Source of the DNA: Terriglobia bacterium
GTDB lineage: Bacteria; Acidobacteriota; Terriglobia; Bryobacterales; Bryobacteraceae
Assembly: GCA_021324615.1 (NCBI GenBank)
Contig: JAJPIT010000026.1
Location: 1-44,064 of the forward strand
Reading direction: 5' to 3'
DNA: 44,064 bases
Shown: in pieces, positions 17,787 to 26,548 of the stretch
Layout of the letters: each line of letters begins with the position of its first letter
Numbering within the stretch: position 1 is the stretch's first letter
The notes under the pieces: model-generated
Seen by the model: only the letters and a program-made list of their open reading frames with translations
The model's database searches: none
What the model was told of the DNA's origin: nothing
Made by a program: the position numbers and the translations under genes

Positions 17787-19349
17787 TCAGCGCGGCGGCT
17801 CGGCGCAGGTGAAGTTCGCCGCGTCATCCGGGCTGCCGGAGCCGTTCCACTTGGCCACCCGCGGATACGCGCACAACGGGCGGGTCCGCGCCACGCCGCT
17901 CGCCGGACCCGTGCCTTTGTATTTCGTCGCCACCAAACGGTCCGGCGCGGTCCCCTGTTCCACCCAGCGTTCGAGCGCCGGGCCGAGGTCGCGGCTCGGA
18001 TCGCCGGCGGCGGCGACTTCCTGGCCGAAGTCGTTCGGTCCCGGCCCGCCGCCGCAGTGCTGCATCCCCGGAACCATGAACAGCCGGACGAACCCGGCGG
18101 CGTTCTTGGCGCCCATTTTCGACACGACGCTTTGGTAGTAGTGAATCGAACTGAGCGGCGGGATCGCCGCGTCGGACCAGCCGTGATAAACGATCAGCTT
18201 CCCGCCGCGGTCCTTGAACTTTTTCAGATCCGGATTGGTCGCATTGAGCACGGGCGCGAGCGAATCGTCGGCGAGCTTCAGGTCATGATCGACATTGAAC
18301 TTGTGATAGTCCCAGGCCGGATCGTTAAACAACATATTCCGGAAAAATCCCATGCCGAACAGATACTGCAAGCTGGTTCCCGGCCGCGCCCCGGAGACCC
18401 ATGCAGCCCAGCCTTCGAACTCGCCTTCCCCGCCCGGCGAAAATCCCGGAAAAACCTGCTGGCCTTTGGCGTTCTTCGGGCCCGAATAAATTTTTTCGAG
18501 CGCGCCGGCTTGCGCCTTGGTCAGGCAGGCATCGGTCTCCGCGCCCTGGCAGAGCAGGGTGGACGGCTGGAAGTGGCAGCGCCGCGGATCGTCGATCACG
18601 CCGTCCTTCAAGCCGTCGAGCGCGTCGCAGGCCGCCAGCACCGCATTCTCGATCGCCGGAATTTTCTTGGCGGGAATGTAGGCATCGCCGTCCATCGCGT
18701 TCACGTCCCACAGCGCGGTAATCAGCAGATGCGTCCAATCGTTGGCGGGCGCCCCGGCGACGATGCCGTCGTAATCGCCGGGAAAGCGCTGCGCCTCCAT
18801 CAGCGCCTGCCGCCCGCCATTGGAGCACGAATTGAAATAGGCGCGCTTGGCCGGATCGCCGTAATACGCCTTCACCATCGCCTTGCCGGTTTCCGCCGTT
18901 TCATGGATGGCGCGATAGCCGAAGTCGGTGATCTTTTCGGGATGATTCAGCGCCCACCTGGCGTCGACCTGCGATCCGGAATGGCCGGTATCGGTGGCGG
19001 CGGCCGCGTAGCCGCGGCGGACCGCTGCGCCGAGGCCGGCGTAGTCGATCGATCCCGCAAATCCGCCGTTGCCGATGCCGTAGAATTTCCCGTTCCAGCC
19101 CGATGACGGCAGCCAGACTTCAAACTGAATATCGGAGTCCGCCGACGGCGCCAGCGTTCCCGCAACGCGGCAAAACGCCGGCAGATTGGCCATCGCGCGG
19201 CCGTTCGGTTGCTTGAAAGATCCGGCGGCCACCGTTTCCGCGCTCTTGATGGTGGTGTGCGGGAGGGAAATTTTCGCCAGCGCATCGCAATCGGCGGCAT
19301 AGGCAACGGCGCAAATCGAAACAAGGCAAGCGGCAAGGCTTCGAATCAT
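17787..19349 (-). CDS. Tannase / feruloyl esterase family protein, secreted
   Basis: A 520-residue exported alpha/beta-hydrolase. The Sec signal (about 1-18) ends AVAYAAD. The family nucleophile motif C-S-x-G-G is NSCSNGGRQAL, preceded by GNGGFAGSI and TDTGHSG. The catalytic Asp is in YHGWSDAAIPP and the His in VPGMQHCGGGPG, the expected order. The CS-D-HC layout, in which cysteines form a disulfide next to the triad, is typical of fungal and bacterial tannases and feruloyl esterases. The likely role is hydrolysing plant-derived phenolic esters outside the cytoplasm. A TATAGT hexamer lies six bases before the ATG on the minus strand. Only 19 bases separate it from the divergent DUF423 gene. 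Confidence 0.9.
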   Translation of the reverse strand: MIRSLAACLVSICAVAYAADCDALAKISLPHTTIKSAETVAAGSFKQPNGRAMANLPAFCRVAGTLAPSADSDIQFEVWLPSSGWNGKFYGIGNGGFAGSIDYAGLGAAVRRGYAAAATDTGHSGSQVDARWALNHPEKITDFGYRAIHETAETGKAMVKAYYGDPAKRAYFNSCSNGGRQALMEAQRFPGDYDGIVAGAPANDWTHLLITALWDVNAMDGDAYIPAKKIPAIENAVLAACDALDGLKDGVIDDPRRCHFQPSTLLCQGAETDACLTKAQAGALEKIYSGPKNAKGQQVFPGFSPGGEGEFEGWAAWVSGARPGTSLQYLFGMGFFRNMLFNDPAWDYHKFNVDHDLKLADDSLAPVLNATNPDLKKFKDRGGKLIVYHGWSDAAIPPLSSIHYYQSVVSKMGAKNAAGFVRLFMVPGMQHCGGGPGPNDFGQEVAAAGDPSRDLGPALERWVEQGTAPDRLVATKYKGTGPASGVARTRPLCAYPRVAKWNGSGSPDDAANFTCAEPPR

Positions 19350-19368
19350 ATTGCTACTATACGATTGA

Positions 19369-19722
19369 ATGAACTGGACCGGCGCCGCGGCCTTGCTGCT
19401 GGCCCTGGCGGTTGCAATGGGGGCCTTTGGCGCGCACGGGCTGCGCGGAAGAATCGACGATTATTCGATGACCGTCTATGAGCGCGCGGTGATGTATCAC
19501 TTCTTCCACGCGCTCGGCCTGCTCCTGGTTTCAACTCTGCCGCGGCAGACCGCGTTGACCTGGGTTTGCTGGCTGCTTCTGGCGGGGATCGTGCTTTTCT
19601 CCGGCAGCCTCTATCTGCTGGCGATCACCGGCGTGCGGGCGCTCGGCATGGTCACCCCATTCGGTGGACTCGCGTTTCTCGCCGCCTGGATTGTGCTGGC
19701 GGTGGCGATGTTCCGCCGCTGA
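19369..19722 (+). CDS. DUF423 (YgdD-like) membrane protein
   Basis: The 117-residue length fits. Features are an N-terminal GAFGAHGLRGRI box, YERAVMYHFFHALGLLL, and the glycine-rich third segment ITGVRALGMVTPFGGLAFLAAW. Four hydrophobic segments suggest an integral membrane protein; the biochemical role of the family is unknown. It starts 19 bases from the divergent tannase ATG, so both promoters must overlap. TACTAT eight bases before this ATG would again give a nearly leaderless transcript. Confidence 0.9.
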   Translation: MNWTGAAALLLALAVAMGAFGAHGLRGRIDDYSMTVYERAVMYHFFHALGLLLVSTLPRQTALTWVCWLLLAGIVLFSGSLYLLAITGVRALGMVTPFGGLAFLAAWIVLAVAMFRR

Positions 19723-19729
19723 CGATTTG

Positions 19730-20392
19730 CTAAGTCGCCGCCCCCGTGGTTTGAAACGCGCGGGCGTAATCCTTCATGAACTGATCCAGGCCCTTATCGG
19801 TCAGCGGATGATCAAACAGCGCGTTGACGACTTTATACGGCAGTGTGCCCACATGCGCGCCGGCCTTGGCCGCCTCCACCACGTGCGTCGTGTTGCGCAG
19901 CGAAGCCGCCAGCACCTGGGTGTTGAAGCCGTAGTTGCGGTAGATCTGCACGATCTCCCGGATTAATTCCATTCCATTGGCGCCGATATCGTCCAGGCGC
20001 CCGACGAAGGGGCTCACGAAATATGCGCCGGCTTTGGCCGCGAGCAACGCCTGCCCCGCCGAGAAGCATAACGTCACATTCACGCGAATGCCTTCCTGGC
20101 TGAAAATCGAGCAGGCGCGAATGCCGTCGCGCGTCAGCGGGACTTTTACCACCACGTTTTTATGAATCCGGGCCAGGCGCCGCCCCTGCTCCAACATCTC
20201 ATCCGCCTTGACGGCAACCACTTCCGCGCTGATATCGCCGTCGATGATCTCGCAAATCCGGCGGATCTGCTCCTCGAGCGGGACGCCTTCCTTGGCGATC
20301 AGGCTGGGATTGGTGGTGACGCCGTCGATGATGCCCCAGCGAGCGCCGGCTTTCAGCTCTTCCAGGTTCGCCGTATCGAGAAAGAATTTCAT
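19730..20392 (-). CDS. tal: Transaldolase, fructose-6-phosphate aldolase-like subfamily
   Basis: The chosen ATG opens a 220-residue product, the compact class of transaldolases. The N-terminus MKFFLDTANLEEL and the TTNPS motif (26-30) are diagnostic. The Schiff-base lysine is Lys83 in KNVVVKVPLT. ILFS-like VNVTLCFSAGQALLAAKAGAYFVSPFVGRLDD follows. It transfers dihydroxyacetone units in the pentose phosphate pathway, or acts as an aldolase if it belongs to the FSA branch; sequence by eye does not decide. It converges on the DUF423 gene with seven bases between. No Shine-Dalgarno sequence is clear. Confidence 0.93.
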   Translation of the reverse strand: MKFFLDTANLEELKAGARWGIIDGVTTNPSLIAKEGVPLEEQIRRICEIIDGDISAEVVAVKADEMLEQGRRLARIHKNVVVKVPLTRDGIRACSIFSQEGIRVNVTLCFSAGQALLAAKAGAYFVSPFVGRLDDIGANGMELIREIVQIYRNYGFNTQVLAASLRNTTHVVEAAKAGAHVGTLPYKVVNALFDHPLTDKGLDQFMKDYARAFQTTGAAT

Positions 20393-20420
20393 TCGTCGCG
20401 CCCCCGCGCGGAAACGAAAC

Positions 20421-20429
20421 ATTATAACA
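20421..20429 (-). promoter_or_regulatory. Extended -10 promoter of the transaldolase gene
   Basis: The minus strand reads TGTTATAAT, an exact TGnTATAAT extended -10 element. It ends 28 bases before the ATG at 20392. The -35 region (TTAACC, about 15 bases upstream) is imperfect, which extended -10 promoters tolerate. Confidence 0.6.
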
Positions 20430-20535
20430 TTGAGGCGGCGCGGTTAACGCATCCTGGCTACACCCGCCGCGCCCCGCAATTCCAGTAGAATACAAGGAGC
20501 AGTAACGCGGTTGCTTCACGTCCGTTCGAACGCCT

Positions 20536-22170
20536 GTGACCGACATGTTTTCCTTCTCTCCGGCCATGCTGCTGGCCTCGAATGCGCCCTCGGCGCTCAG
20601 CCGACTGGTGCAATCGTTTCTGAACAATCCCTTTGCCGGCATTCACCATCTGGTTTTTTTTGATTACGCGATCATGGTTCCGTATTTCGCGGTTCTGATC
20701 GTGCTTTCCGGCTACGGTTTGCATCGGTATGAAATGATCCGCGGCTATTGGAAGCACCGCCGCAACATTCTTGAGGAGCCGCCCCGCCGGTTCGAGCAGC
20801 TTCCGCGCGTCACCATCCAGCTTCCGGTCTATAACGAACGTTACGTCGTCGAGCGCCTGCTCGAAGAGACCGCCAAGATCGACTATCCGCGCGAGTTGTT
20901 GCAGATCCAGGTGCTCGATGACTCCACCGACGATACCCACCCGTTCACCGAGCGCCTGGTCGCCGAGTACCAGGCCGCCGGACTGCCGATCGAGTATATC
21001 CATCGCTCCAATCGCCAGGGCTACAAGGCCGGCGCGCTCCAGAACGGATTGAAAACCGCAACCGGCGAAATCGTGGCGATTTTCGACGCGGATTTCGTCC
21101 CTCCCGCGGACTTTTTGCAGCGAACCGTTCACTTTTTCGCCGATCCGAAGGTGGGGATGGTGCAGACGCGGTGGACCTATCTGAACCGCCATTACAATGT
21201 GCTCACGGAAGTGCAGGCCATGCTGCTCGACGGGCACTTCGTTTTAGAGCACGTCGCGCGCTGCGGCGGAGGCCTGTTTTTCAACTTCAATGGAACCGCG
21301 GGAATCCTGCGCCGGGCCATGATCGAGGACGCCGGCGGCTGGCAGCACGACACGCTGACCGAGGATTCCGATCTCAGCTATCGCGCTCAGTTGAAGGGAT
21401 GGAAATTCGTTTACGTCCCCACGGTCGAGTGCCCGTCCGAGCTGCCGGTGGAGACCTACGGTTTTCAGGTGCAGCAATCGCGCTGGGCCAAAGGACTCAC
21501 CCAGGTCGCAAAGAAACTGCTGCCCTCGATCCTGCGCGCCGACCTGCCGCTGCGGGTGAAGCTGGAGGCGTTTTTCCATCTGACGCCGAACATCTCTTAT
21601 CCGCTGATGATCGTGGTGACGGCGCTGATGCTGCCGGTGATGATCGTGCGGTTTTACATGGGCTGGTTCCAGATGCTAGTCATCGATCTGCCGCTGATCG
21701 CCGCATCCTTCTGGTCCATCTCTGCGTTTTACGTGATCGCGCACCGCGAGCTGTTTCCCAAGACGTGGAAGCGGGCGTTTCTGTTTCTTCCGGCGTTGAT
21801 GGCCGCCGGCGTCGCGCTGACCATCGTCAACTCGCGGGCGGTCTTTGAGGCGCTCATCGGCTATCAGACCGGATTCGCGCGCACGCCCAAATACGCGATC
21901 GGCGGAGACCGCAAGGTGCGCGTTGAAAAGGTCAAGTACCGCCGCCGCAGAGGCTGGCTGCCTTACGCCGAAATCAGCGTCGGTTCGTTTTTCTTGTGGA
22001 TGGTGGTATTCGCCATCGAATCCTACAATTTTCTGGCGGTCCCGTTCCTGCTGCTCTTCGTTGGCGGCTATTATTGGGCCGGCTTCACCACGCTGTGGCA
22101 GGAATATCAGGGCAAACTGCAATGGGAGCGGCAGCGGGAGCTGGCGGAAGCGGAAAGCGCCGAAGCCTAG
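20536..22170 (+). CDS. Processive GT2 glycosyltransferase (cellulose/mannan synthase-like)
   Basis: A 544-residue membrane glycosyltransferase. The GT-A domain runs from about residue 90: VTIQLPVYNERYVVERLL, the first aspartate in VLDDSTDD, the DxD in FDADFVPP, the TED catalytic base in TLTEDSDLSY, and the processivity motif QQSRW in QVQQSRWAKG. All elements of polymer-forming GT2 enzymes are present. One hydrophobic segment precedes it (about 45-65) and four follow (about 355-500). It resembles CslA/glucomannan-type synthases more than BcsA because no PilZ domain is fused. No BcsB-like partner is adjacent. It could start at GTG 20536 or ATG 20545; neither has a clear ribosome site. TAGAAT at 20486-20491 is a possible -10. 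Confidence 0.9.
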   Translation: MTDMFSFSPAMLLASNAPSALSRLVQSFLNNPFAGIHHLVFFDYAIMVPYFAVLIVLSGYGLHRYEMIRGYWKHRRNILEEPPRRFEQLPRVTIQLPVYNERYVVERLLEETAKIDYPRELLQIQVLDDSTDDTHPFTERLVAEYQAAGLPIEYIHRSNRQGYKAGALQNGLKTATGEIVAIFDADFVPPADFLQRTVHFFADPKVGMVQTRWTYLNRHYNVLTEVQAMLLDGHFVLEHVARCGGGLFFNFNGTAGILRRAMIEDAGGWQHDTLTEDSDLSYRAQLKGWKFVYVPTVECPSELPVETYGFQVQQSRWAKGLTQVAKKLLPSILRADLPLRVKLEAFFHLTPNISYPLMIVVTALMLPVMIVRFYMGWFQMLVIDLPLIAASFWSISAFYVIAHRELFPKTWKRAFLFLPALMAAGVALTIVNSRAVFEALIGYQTGFARTPKYAIGGDRKVRVEKVKYRRRRGWLPYAEISVGSFFLWMVVFAIESYNFLAVPFLLLFVGGYYWAGFTTLWQEYQGKLQWERQRELAEAESAEA

Positions 22171-22393
22171 ACTGGTTCGACCGTCCCGTGATTCGTTCCG
22201 TGACGATCCTGTCTCTGGACCGGTGCAGGTCCAGCTTGGCAAAGCGATAAATTCCCGGTAGCCGCCGCCCATCAAGCCCATTCAGCCGCCGTGGCGCCAC
22301 GGGTTTCATCAAAACAATGGCTGAAAACCACCGCCGCGGTGCGCCGCGGCCATCCACCAGATGAGTTTTTCCTTGATTTTAAACAGCTTACAT

Positions 22394-22410
22394 TTGGCAC
22401 AAAGTTTGCA
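22394..22410 (+). promoter_or_regulatory. Sigma-54-type (-24/-12) promoter
   Basis: TTGGCACAAAGTTTGCA has GG and GC exactly ten bases apart and matches the consensus TGGCAC-N5-TTGC closely. A start of transcription near 22420 would leave a leader of about 16 bases that still includes AGGAGG (22422-22427). The next gene starts at 22437. Sigma-54 promoters need an AAA+ activator; one is encoded at 39902-41305. Confidence 0.65.
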
Positions 22411-22436
22411 CTTTTCGCAGCAGGAGGATGAAGAAG

Positions 22437-22739
22437 ATGAAAAAGCTGATGGCAACGCTGTTACTGGCCGGCAGTTCTCTTTTCGCCGGTCCGCGGATCG
22501 CGATCGGGGTTGGAATCGGAGTTCCGGTCGCACCCGCGCCGGTGGTGGTGGCGCCGGCTTATGTTCCGCCGTGCCCCGGACCCGGATACACCTGGGTTGC
22601 CGGCTACTGGCTCGGCGGCGTGTGGTATCCGGGATATTGGGCTCCGCCGCGGGTGCGGGTCGCGCCGCCCGTTGTGGTCGCGCCGCGGTATTACTACCGG
22701 CCGCATTATTATCACGAGTATCGCGGCTGGCGGCGGTAA
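22437..22739 (+). CDS. Small secreted WxxGxW / Tyr-Pro-rich protein
   Basis: The second of two nearby ATGs is chosen because AGGAGG (22422-22427) lies nine bases upstream; the first would touch it. The 100-residue product has a Sec signal (about 1-18). The mature part is rich in Pro, Val, Tyr, Gly and Trp. PGYTWVAGYWLGGVWYPGYW resembles the WxxGxW or YXWQ repeat family of small envelope proteins, often annotated as BcpO-like. The tail RYYYRPHYYHEYRGWRR is basic and aromatic. Function is unknown. Its placement directly behind a sigma-54-type promoter suggests condition-dependent expression. Confidence 0.82.
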   Translation: MKKLMATLLLAGSSLFAGPRIAIGVGIGVPVAPAPVVVAPAYVPPCPGPGYTWVAGYWLGGVWYPGYWAPPRVRVAPPVVVAPRYYYRPHYYHEYRGWRR

Positions 22740-22770
22740 TTAACGGCGGCATGCCATAGTCTGCCGCAGA

Positions 22771-22800
22771 GCGGGGGCGGGCCGGCCGGGCCTGCCCCGC
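22771..22800. terminator. GC-rich hairpin between convergent genes
   Basis: The run GCGGGGGCGGGCC and the run GGGCCTGCCCCGC can pair with one or two bulges around a central GGCC. It lies between the convergent ends of the WxxGxW gene and the oxidase subunit III gene, and could terminate both. No long U tract follows on either side. Confidence 0.5.
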
Positions 22801-22812
22801 GATCGTAGGGAG

Positions 22813-23415
22813 TTAGCGGGTTCTCAACACCATAAACAGCGCGACCCACAGCAGGCCGAGAAAGTGCCAGTAGTAGGCGACCACGTCCACCAGTTCGCGG
22901 CGCTTGGATCTGGCCAGCAGCACCACCCCAAGCGCGACGATTCCGCCAAGCAGGTGCGCGCCGTGCAGGCCGGTGAACAAATAAAAAAACGAGCTGTGCG
23001 GATTCTGAGACAGGTAGGCTCCCTGCGCCATCAGTTCGCGCCAGGCGGTTAACTGCGAGGCCAGAAATCCGGCGCCGAAGCACGCCGTCACGACGAGCAG
23101 ATGCGAAGCCATCCGCCACTGGCCGCGCCGGAAAACGTGGCGTGCGGTTTCAAACATCACACTGGAGGCAACAATCAGCGCCGTGCTCACCCACAGGGTT
23201 CCCGGCAGTTTGATGGGCGCCCAGTAGGGCGGATGCGAGGAGCGCCAGTAATAGGCCAGCACCAGCGCCGCGAAAAAAATAAAAATCGAGATGCAGACCG
23301 CCGTCAAGCCGACCTTGTAGAGTCCGGGGACCGGCCGGTTGGGGTCCTCCAGCGACGCCGGAAGCACCACCACCTGTGAGGTTTTCCCGACGCGATCGCT
23401 CAGCAGGCCCGACAT
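22813..23415 (-). CDS. Haem-copper oxidase subunit III family protein
   Basis: The 200-residue product has five hydrophobic segments. It has the subunit III landmarks [15 protein letters not shown] (helix IV-V region with the conserved His) and [17 protein letters not shown] at the C-terminus. It also shows [20 protein letters not shown], the usual second-helix pair. GGAGGTG is a good ribosome site upstream. Subunits I and II are not adjacent, so this gene is an orphan here; it may belong to a terminal oxidase encoded elsewhere. A TAGAAT hexamer lies 12 bases before the ATG on the minus strand. Confidence 0.88.
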   Translation of the reverse strand: MSGLLSDRVGKTSQVVVLPASLEDPNRPVPGLYKVGLTAVCISIFIFFAALVLAYYWRSSHPPYWAPIKLPGTLWVSTALIVASSVMFETARHVFRRGQWRMASHLLVVTACFGAGFLASQLTAWRELMAQGAYLSQNPHSSFFYLFTGLHGAHLLGGIVALGVVLLARSKRRELVDVVAYYWHFLGLLWVALFMVLRTR

Positions 23416-23487
23416 CGATGCACCTCCATTCTATCTCCGCCGCACCTCGGGCGGCGATCCCCGATACTGAAAAAAGGAGGGCAAGGA

Positions 23488-24444
23488 ATGCGCAGCTTTG
23501 AGAGCCTGACCGAACCGGAGATTTTGGCCCTGGCGATTTCGCTGGAGGAAGAGGACGAACGCATTTATGCCGATTTCGCCGAGGGCCTGCGCGAAAATTT
23601 TCCGGCGACGGCGGCCATCATGGACGCCATGCGCGATGAAGAGTCCGGCCATCGCCGCCGCCTGATCGAACTGTTCCGGCAGAAGTTCGGCAATCATATT
23701 CCGTTGATCCGGCGCCAGGATGTGCGCGGGTTCGTGAACCGGCGGCCGGTGTGGCTGGTCCGCCCGCTGGGACTGGAGACGGTTCGCGCGCAAGGCGCCG
23801 CGATGGAGGAAGAAACGCGACGCTTTTACGAGAAAGCGTCGGCTCGCACGCACGACCCCGCGATCCGCCAGTTGCTTGACGACCTCGCCCAGGAAGAGCG
23901 CGATCATCAGAGCCGCGCCGAGGAGTTAATCGAAGACAAACTGAGCCCCAGCGTCAAGCACGAAGAGGACGAAGCCCGGCGCCGGCTGTTCGTCTTGCAG
24001 ATCGTTCAGCCCGGCCTCGCCGGGCTGATGGACGGCTCCGTGTCGACGCTCGCCCCGGTTTTCGCCGCCGCGGTGGCGACACACAATCCCTGGGATGCGT
24101 TTCGCGTGGGGCTGGCCGCCTCGGTCGGCGCCGGGATCAGCATGGGCTTCGCCGAGGCGCTGTCCGATGACGGCAGCCTCACCGGCCGCGGGCATCCCTG
24201 GGTGCGCGGCATCGTCTGCGGATTGATGACCGCCCTCGGCGGGATCGGACACACGCTGCCGTTTCTGTTGCCGCAGTTCCGGGCCGCCATGACCGCCGCG
24301 ATCGCGGTAGTAGTGGTCGAATTAGGCGTCATTACCTGGATTCGCAATCGCTACATGGAGACGCCCCCGTTGTCCGCCGCCGTTCAGGTTGGCGTGGGCG
24401 GAGCGTTGGTCTTCCTCACCGGACTCTTGATCGGCGGTTCCTGA
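23488..24444 (+). CDS. MbfA-type ferritin-like/VIT1 iron transporter
   Basis: The 318-residue protein joins two domains. The first (about 1-155) is a rubrerythrin/ferritin-like four-helix bundle with iron-ligand patterns [35 protein letters not shown] and [11 protein letters not shown]. The second (about 165-318) is a VIT1/CCC1 transporter domain with [21 protein letters not shown] and [13 protein letters not shown]. This is the erythrin-VIT1 architecture of MbfA, which exports iron and protects from peroxide stress in alpha-proteobacteria; that role is transferred by family. AAGGAGG lies upstream of the ATG. MbfA genes are often Irr-regulated, but I see no clear operator. Confidence 0.92.
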   Translation: MRSFESLTEPEILALAISLEEEDERIYADFAEGLRENFPATAAIMDAMRDEESGHRRRLIELFRQKFGNHIPLIRRQDVRGFVNRRPVWLVRPLGLETVRAQGAAMEEETRRFYEKASARTHDPAIRQLLDDLAQEERDHQSRAEELIEDKLSPSVKHEEDEARRRLFVLQIVQPGLAGLMDGSVSTLAPVFAAAVATHNPWDAFRVGLAASVGAGISMGFAEALSDDGSLTGRGHPWVRGIVCGLMTALGGIGHTLPFLLPQFRAAMTAAIAVVVVELGVITWIRNRYMETPPLSAAVQVGVGGALVFLTGLLIGGS

Positions 24445-24465
24445 GGGCAAACCGGCCAGTCCTGA

Positions 24466-24471
24466 TAGAAT
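24466..24471 (+). promoter_or_regulatory. Candidate -10 box (TAGAAT) immediately upstream of the UMF1 gene
   Basis: TAGAAT ends eight bases before the ATG at 24480. If used, transcription would begin at or next to the start codon. No Shine-Dalgarno sequence is present, which fits a leaderless message. Confidence 0.4.
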
Positions 24472-24479
24472 AAACGCCC

Positions 24480-25787
24480 ATGGCCGAGTACAGCGCGAAA
24501 GAGCAGCGCGGCTGGTATATGTACGATTTCGCCAATTCGGCGTTTTCGACCACCGTCGTGACGCTCTTTCTCGGCCCATACCTGACCGCGATCGCGAAAT
24601 CGGCGGCCGGTCCCGACGGCTACATCCACAGCTTCGGCGGGGCTCTCGATCCGCGCAGTTACTGGAGCTTCCTGGTCAGCCTCTCCGTCATCCTCCAGGT
24701 TCTGTTTCTGCCGGTGATCGGCGCGGTGGCCGATTATGGCCGGCGGAAAAAAGAAGTGCTCGCCGCCACCGCGTATCTCGGCGCGTCGGCCACCATGGGG
24801 ATGCTGTTTGTTCAGGGGCGCGATTTTCTGCTCGGCGGCCTGCTGTTTCTTGTCGCCAACGTCGCCTTCGGCGCCTCGGTGGTAATTTACAACTCGTTTC
24901 TTCCGGAGATCGCGCCGCCGGAGGACCGCGACGCGGTGTCGTCGAAAGGTTTCGGCATCGGATACATCGGCGGCGGACTGCTGCTGGCGCTGAACCTGAT
25001 TCTTTACCTGAAAGCCGGCGCCATCGGCGTCAGTGAAGGACTCGCGGTGCGCATCAGCCTCTGCTCGGCCGGCCTCTGGTGGGCCATCTTCACCATTCCG
25101 ACGCTTCTCGCGCTGCGGAACCGCGGCGCGGCGCGGGAACTGCCGCCGGGCGAACGCGCCGTGAAAGCCGTTCTGAAACAGCTCGCCCACACGCTGGGCG
25201 AGGTGCGCCGCTTCCCGCAAACCGTCACGTTCCTGATCGCCTATCTTCTCTATAACGACGCGATTCAAACGGTTCTCAATCTCGCGTCCCAGTTCGGAAA
25301 CGATGAGTTGAAAATTCCCGTTTCCACGCTGACGCTGGCGATTCTCATGGTCCAATTCGTGGCGTTTTTCGGCTCCATCGCCTTCAACCGCGTCGCCGCC
25401 GCCATCAACGCCAAACGGGCGGTGATCTTCACGCTGGTCATCTGGACGGCGGTGCTGGTCTACATTTACGCCGCGGTCAAAACAACGCTGGAATTTTTCG
25501 TGATGGCGGCGATCGTGGCCATGGTCATGGGCGGCAGCCAGGCGCTGAGCCGGTCGCTTTACGCACAAATCGTGCCGCGCGAGAAAGAAGCGGAATATTT
25601 CAGCATTTACGAGATCAGCGATAAAGGGACAAGCTGGATGTGCCCGCTCCTGTTCGGCCTGGCCATGCAGTACACGCACAGCTACCGGACTGCGGTGCTG
25701 TCGCTCATCGTGTTTTTCATCGCCGGGCTGCTGGTGCTGCTGAAGGTCGATATCGCGCGCGGGGAAGAAGAAGCCGCCGCCGCTTGA
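24480..25787 (+). CDS. MFS transporter, UMF1/Atg22-like family
   Basis: A 435-residue protein with about twelve hydrophobic segments. The N-terminus EQRGWYMYDFANSAFSTTVVTLF is the signature of the UMF1 (Atg22-like) branch. Other family segments are GAVADYGRRKKEVLAATA in the loop between helices 2 and 3 and YNSFLPEIAPPEDRDAVSSKGFGIGYIGGG after helix 4. Eukaryotic members export amino acids from the vacuole; the bacterial substrate is unknown. The C-terminal GGSQALSRSLYAQIVP loop is also typical. It lies 35 bases after the MbfA gene and may be partly co-transcribed with it. Confidence 0.9.
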   Translation: MAEYSAKEQRGWYMYDFANSAFSTTVVTLFLGPYLTAIAKSAAGPDGYIHSFGGALDPRSYWSFLVSLSVILQVLFLPVIGAVADYGRRKKEVLAATAYLGASATMGMLFVQGRDFLLGGLLFLVANVAFGASVVIYNSFLPEIAPPEDRDAVSSKGFGIGYIGGGLLLALNLILYLKAGAIGVSEGLAVRISLCSAGLWWAIFTIPTLLALRNRGAARELPPGERAVKAVLKQLAHTLGEVRRFPQTVTFLIAYLLYNDAIQTVLNLASQFGNDELKIPVSTLTLAILMVQFVAFFGSIAFNRVAAAINAKRAVIFTLVIWTAVLVYIYAAVKTTLEFFVMAAIVAMVMGGSQALSRSLYAQIVPREKEAEYFSIYEISDKGTSWMCPLLFGLAMQYTHSYRTAVLSLIVFFIAGLLVLLKVDIARGEEEAAAA

Positions 25788-25825
25788 TTCTTCCGGAGCC
25801 GTTGAGGAGGCGTCCGGCTGGGCGC

Positions 25826-26548
25826 TTATCCAGCCGCGGCGTCAGGCGGGCCGCTCTTCGCCGGTTCGGCTTCGCGGCCCAGCGCTTCGCCCGCCAGGAT
25901 ACGATCGATCAGCTCGCTCACCCCCGCGCCGTACTCCCCGCGGGTGACCACGTCGGCCGATTCCTTCAGCGCGGGAATCGCGTTGGCCACCGCTGCGGCG
26001 ACCTGGCAGAAGCGCAGAAACACATGATCGTTTTCGGCGTCGCCGATGCCTACGGTGTTGTGCTCGGAGAGGCGGAGTTCGGCCAGAGCCGCAGCCAAGC
26101 CGGTCTTCTTATTGACGCCGGAGGGCAAAATCATGACCGAGCTTTTATTGAAAATCACCTGTAATTGCAGGCCCAGCTCGCCGATGATTTTGATAACTTC
26201 GGCTTCCGCCGGGCGGCGCGTTGAGAGGATCACATCGCCGGCTTCCGGCGGTTTGACGCCCCGCCGCCGCAGGGCTTCGAAGAAAACCGGCGGCGCGGGC
26301 TCGGCGAGAATCCGCTTTTCCCGCGTCCCGGGCGAATAGAGAACTGCGCCGTTTTCGGCCACCACGCGGTCAAAAAGATCGAGCTGGGGGAAAACCGACT
26401 TCAGTTCCTCCAGCACGCGGCCGGTGACCAGGATCAGTTTGCGCCCGGATCGCCGGAACCGCTCCAGCGCCGCCAGCGTCGCCGGATCGACCACGCCGTC
26501 CCGCGCCAGCGTCCCATCGAAATCCGACGCGAGCGCGAGACATTGCAC
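25826..26548 (-). CDS. HAD-superfamily hydrolase, Cof/type IIB-like
   Basis: A 240-residue predicted phosphatase starting at GTG. HAD motif I is SDFDGTL (Asp9 and Asp11). Motif II is the Thr in ILVTGR. Motif III and IV appear as VNKKTGLAAAL (Lys) and VGIGDAENDHVFL (acidic pair). The cap is inserted after motif II, as in Cof/trehalose-phosphatase-like type IIB enzymes, which dephosphorylate sugar phosphates or nucleotides. The tail is rich in Ala/Pro and probably unstructured. The substrate is unknown. It converges with the UMF1 gene, 38 bases apart. Confidence 0.87.
   Translation of the reverse strand: MQCLALASDFDGTLARDGVVDPATLAALERFRRSGRKLILVTGRVLEELKSVFPQLDLFDRVVAENGAVLYSPGTREKRILAEPAPPVFFEALRRRGVKPPEAGDVILSTRRPAEAEVIKIIGELGLQLQVIFNKSSVMILPSGVNKKTGLAAALAELRLSEHNTVGIGDAENDHVFLRFCQVAAAVANAIPALKESADVVTRGEYGAGVSELIDRILAGEALGREAEPAKSGPPDAAAG

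Noticed and set aside
17760..19106. Long plus-strand frame opposite the tannase gene
   Set aside because: Shadow of the tannase; no domain features, and tannase catalytic motifs are intact on the other strand.
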